The notes beneath the pieces are model-generated. The model had not been told where the DNA came from, made no database searches, and saw nothing but the letters and a program-made list of their open reading frames with translations. Positions 6,737-7,389 of a stretch of DNA of 7,389 bases are shown piece by piece (the stretch's first letter is position 1; each line of letters begins with the position of its first letter). The translations under genes and the position numbers were made by a program. The stretch covers positions 1 to 7,389 of the forward strand of contig CAIUYS010000496.1 of the NCBI GenBank assembly GCA_903903365.1, read 5' to 3'. The DNA comes from an uncultured Methylococcaceae bacterium. Lineage in GTDB: Bacteria > Pseudomonadota > Gammaproteobacteria > Methylococcales > Methylomonadaceae.

Positions 6737-7389
6737 ATGTTCAAATTATTAAAAGAAAGACGCTTATTCGGTGATGCCTTTTGGGCTCTGTTTGGACAAC
6801 TGTTATCCGCTTGCGCTTTATTGGCAGGTACTCGCTTGCTCACCGAACTGGTAACACCGGATGTTTACGGACAAGTTGCTTTATTAAACGGTTTTGTGGC
6901 GCTTGGCGTTACTTTGTTTTCCTACCCTTTTATCTGCGCCGGTATGCGCTTATTACCGGAGTGCCGAAATAAATGGGAGCGCACCGATTTATATGCGGTG
7001 GTGACCCGACTGACTAATCGTTCAACCGTTCTGGCAATAAATTTGCTGGTGCTGGGCGGTGTTATGGGTAGTTATTTTTTGCACAGCGATTTTTGGCTGC
7101 TGATGCTGGCTGGCATTCTTCTGGTCGTAACCGTTCGCCGCGAACTGGGTATTCAGTTATTGATTGGTGAACGCAGACAGCGGAGAGCCAGTTTGTGGCA
7201 AACCACTGATAGCGTCCTGCGCCCTTTGTTGGCGGTAGCGCTGGTGTGTTGGGGAGGCCAAAAAACCGAGTGGGTGTTGCTGGGTTACATCTTGGCAAGC
7301 CTGGTCTCGAATAGCGCCTGGTCGTTTGTCCAGCGTTCGAAAATTCATGAAAAAAACCGCCCCGCTATTACCCGACATTTTAAAACCGA
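6737..7389 (+). CDS. Wzx-type polysaccharide flippase, 5' part only
   Basis: The reading frame is open from ATG 6737 to the window edge, giving 217 codons of a longer gene. The protein begins with a short basic stretch (KLLKERR), then hydrophobic segments at about 15-31, 48-68, 98-113 and 119-131. The amphipathic motif TRLLTELVTPDVYGQVALLNGF (residues 32-53, key residues RLL, L, P, YG) is typical of polysaccharide-transport (MATE-like MOP superfamily) flippases, in which helix 1 is followed by a segment ending in P-x-x-Y/F-G. It should move the lipid-linked repeat unit to the periplasmic face for the polymerase upstream. AAAGGT at 6725-6730 is well placed, 6 bases before the ATG, and the gap to the polymerase gene is 24 bases, so it belongs to the same operon. 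The usual length is about 400-500 residues, so about half is missing. Confidence 0.82.
   Translation, partial: MFKLLKERRLFGDAFWALFGQLLSACALLAGTRLLTELVTPDVYGQVALLNGFVALGVTLFSYPFICAGMRLLPECRNKWERTDLYAVVTRLTNRSTVLAINLLVLGGVMGSYFLHSDFWLLMLAGILLVVTVRRELGIQLLIGERRQRRASLWQTTDSVLRPLLAVALVCWGGQKTEWVLLGYILASLVSNSAWSFVQRSKIHEKNRPAITRHFKT

Noticed and set aside
1..7389. Insertion sequences, CRISPR arrays, tRNA or rRNA genes
   Set aside because: I saw no transposase motifs, no regularly spaced repeats and no RNA gene signatures. The duplication at 5025-5632 has no flanking mobile-element ends that I can see.

Overview
The window is the start of a Wzx/Wzy-dependent exopolysaccharide or capsule operon. All genes are on the + strand and tightly packed. 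The Wza and Wzc proteins closely resemble the group 1 capsule/colanic acid proteins of Gammaproteobacteria in domain order and motifs, and G+C looks close to one half. A free-living gammaproteobacterium is the best guess; a methanotroph such as Methylomonas is possible, but nothing here proves it.

Layout: 1-193 is a gene-free leader with several inverted repeats and an ops-like sequence. Then come a polyprenyl-phosphate sugar-1-phosphate transferase (194-1615), the outer-membrane export lipoprotein Wza (1629-2729), the Wzc-type co-polymerase/tyrosine kinase (2769-5150), a 100-codon chimeric remnant ORF (5152-5454), a Wzy-type polymerase (5462-6712), and the first 217 codons of a Wzx-type flippase that runs off the right edge (6737-7389). 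No wzb-type phosphatase gene lies between wza and wzc.

Inferred division of labour: the transferase loads the first sugar phosphate onto undecaprenyl phosphate, other glycosyltransferases (not in this window) finish the repeat unit, the flippase moves it across the inner membrane, Wzy polymerises it, Wzc controls chain length and assembly by tyrosine phosphorylation, and Wza forms the outer-membrane exit channel.

The most unusual structure is at 5025-5632. The wzc/wzy junction is present twice in tandem as diverged copies. Copy A is the true wzc C-terminus followed by a wzy start that breaks off after 57 codons. Copy B is a wzc C-terminal fragment in another reading frame, ending in its own stop codon, followed directly by the intact wzy. 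Differences between the copies favour third codon positions in both parts, including the part no longer read in frame. This suggests two once-functional wzc-wzy pairs, and that this is a scar of locus exchange or of deletion between two such pairs.
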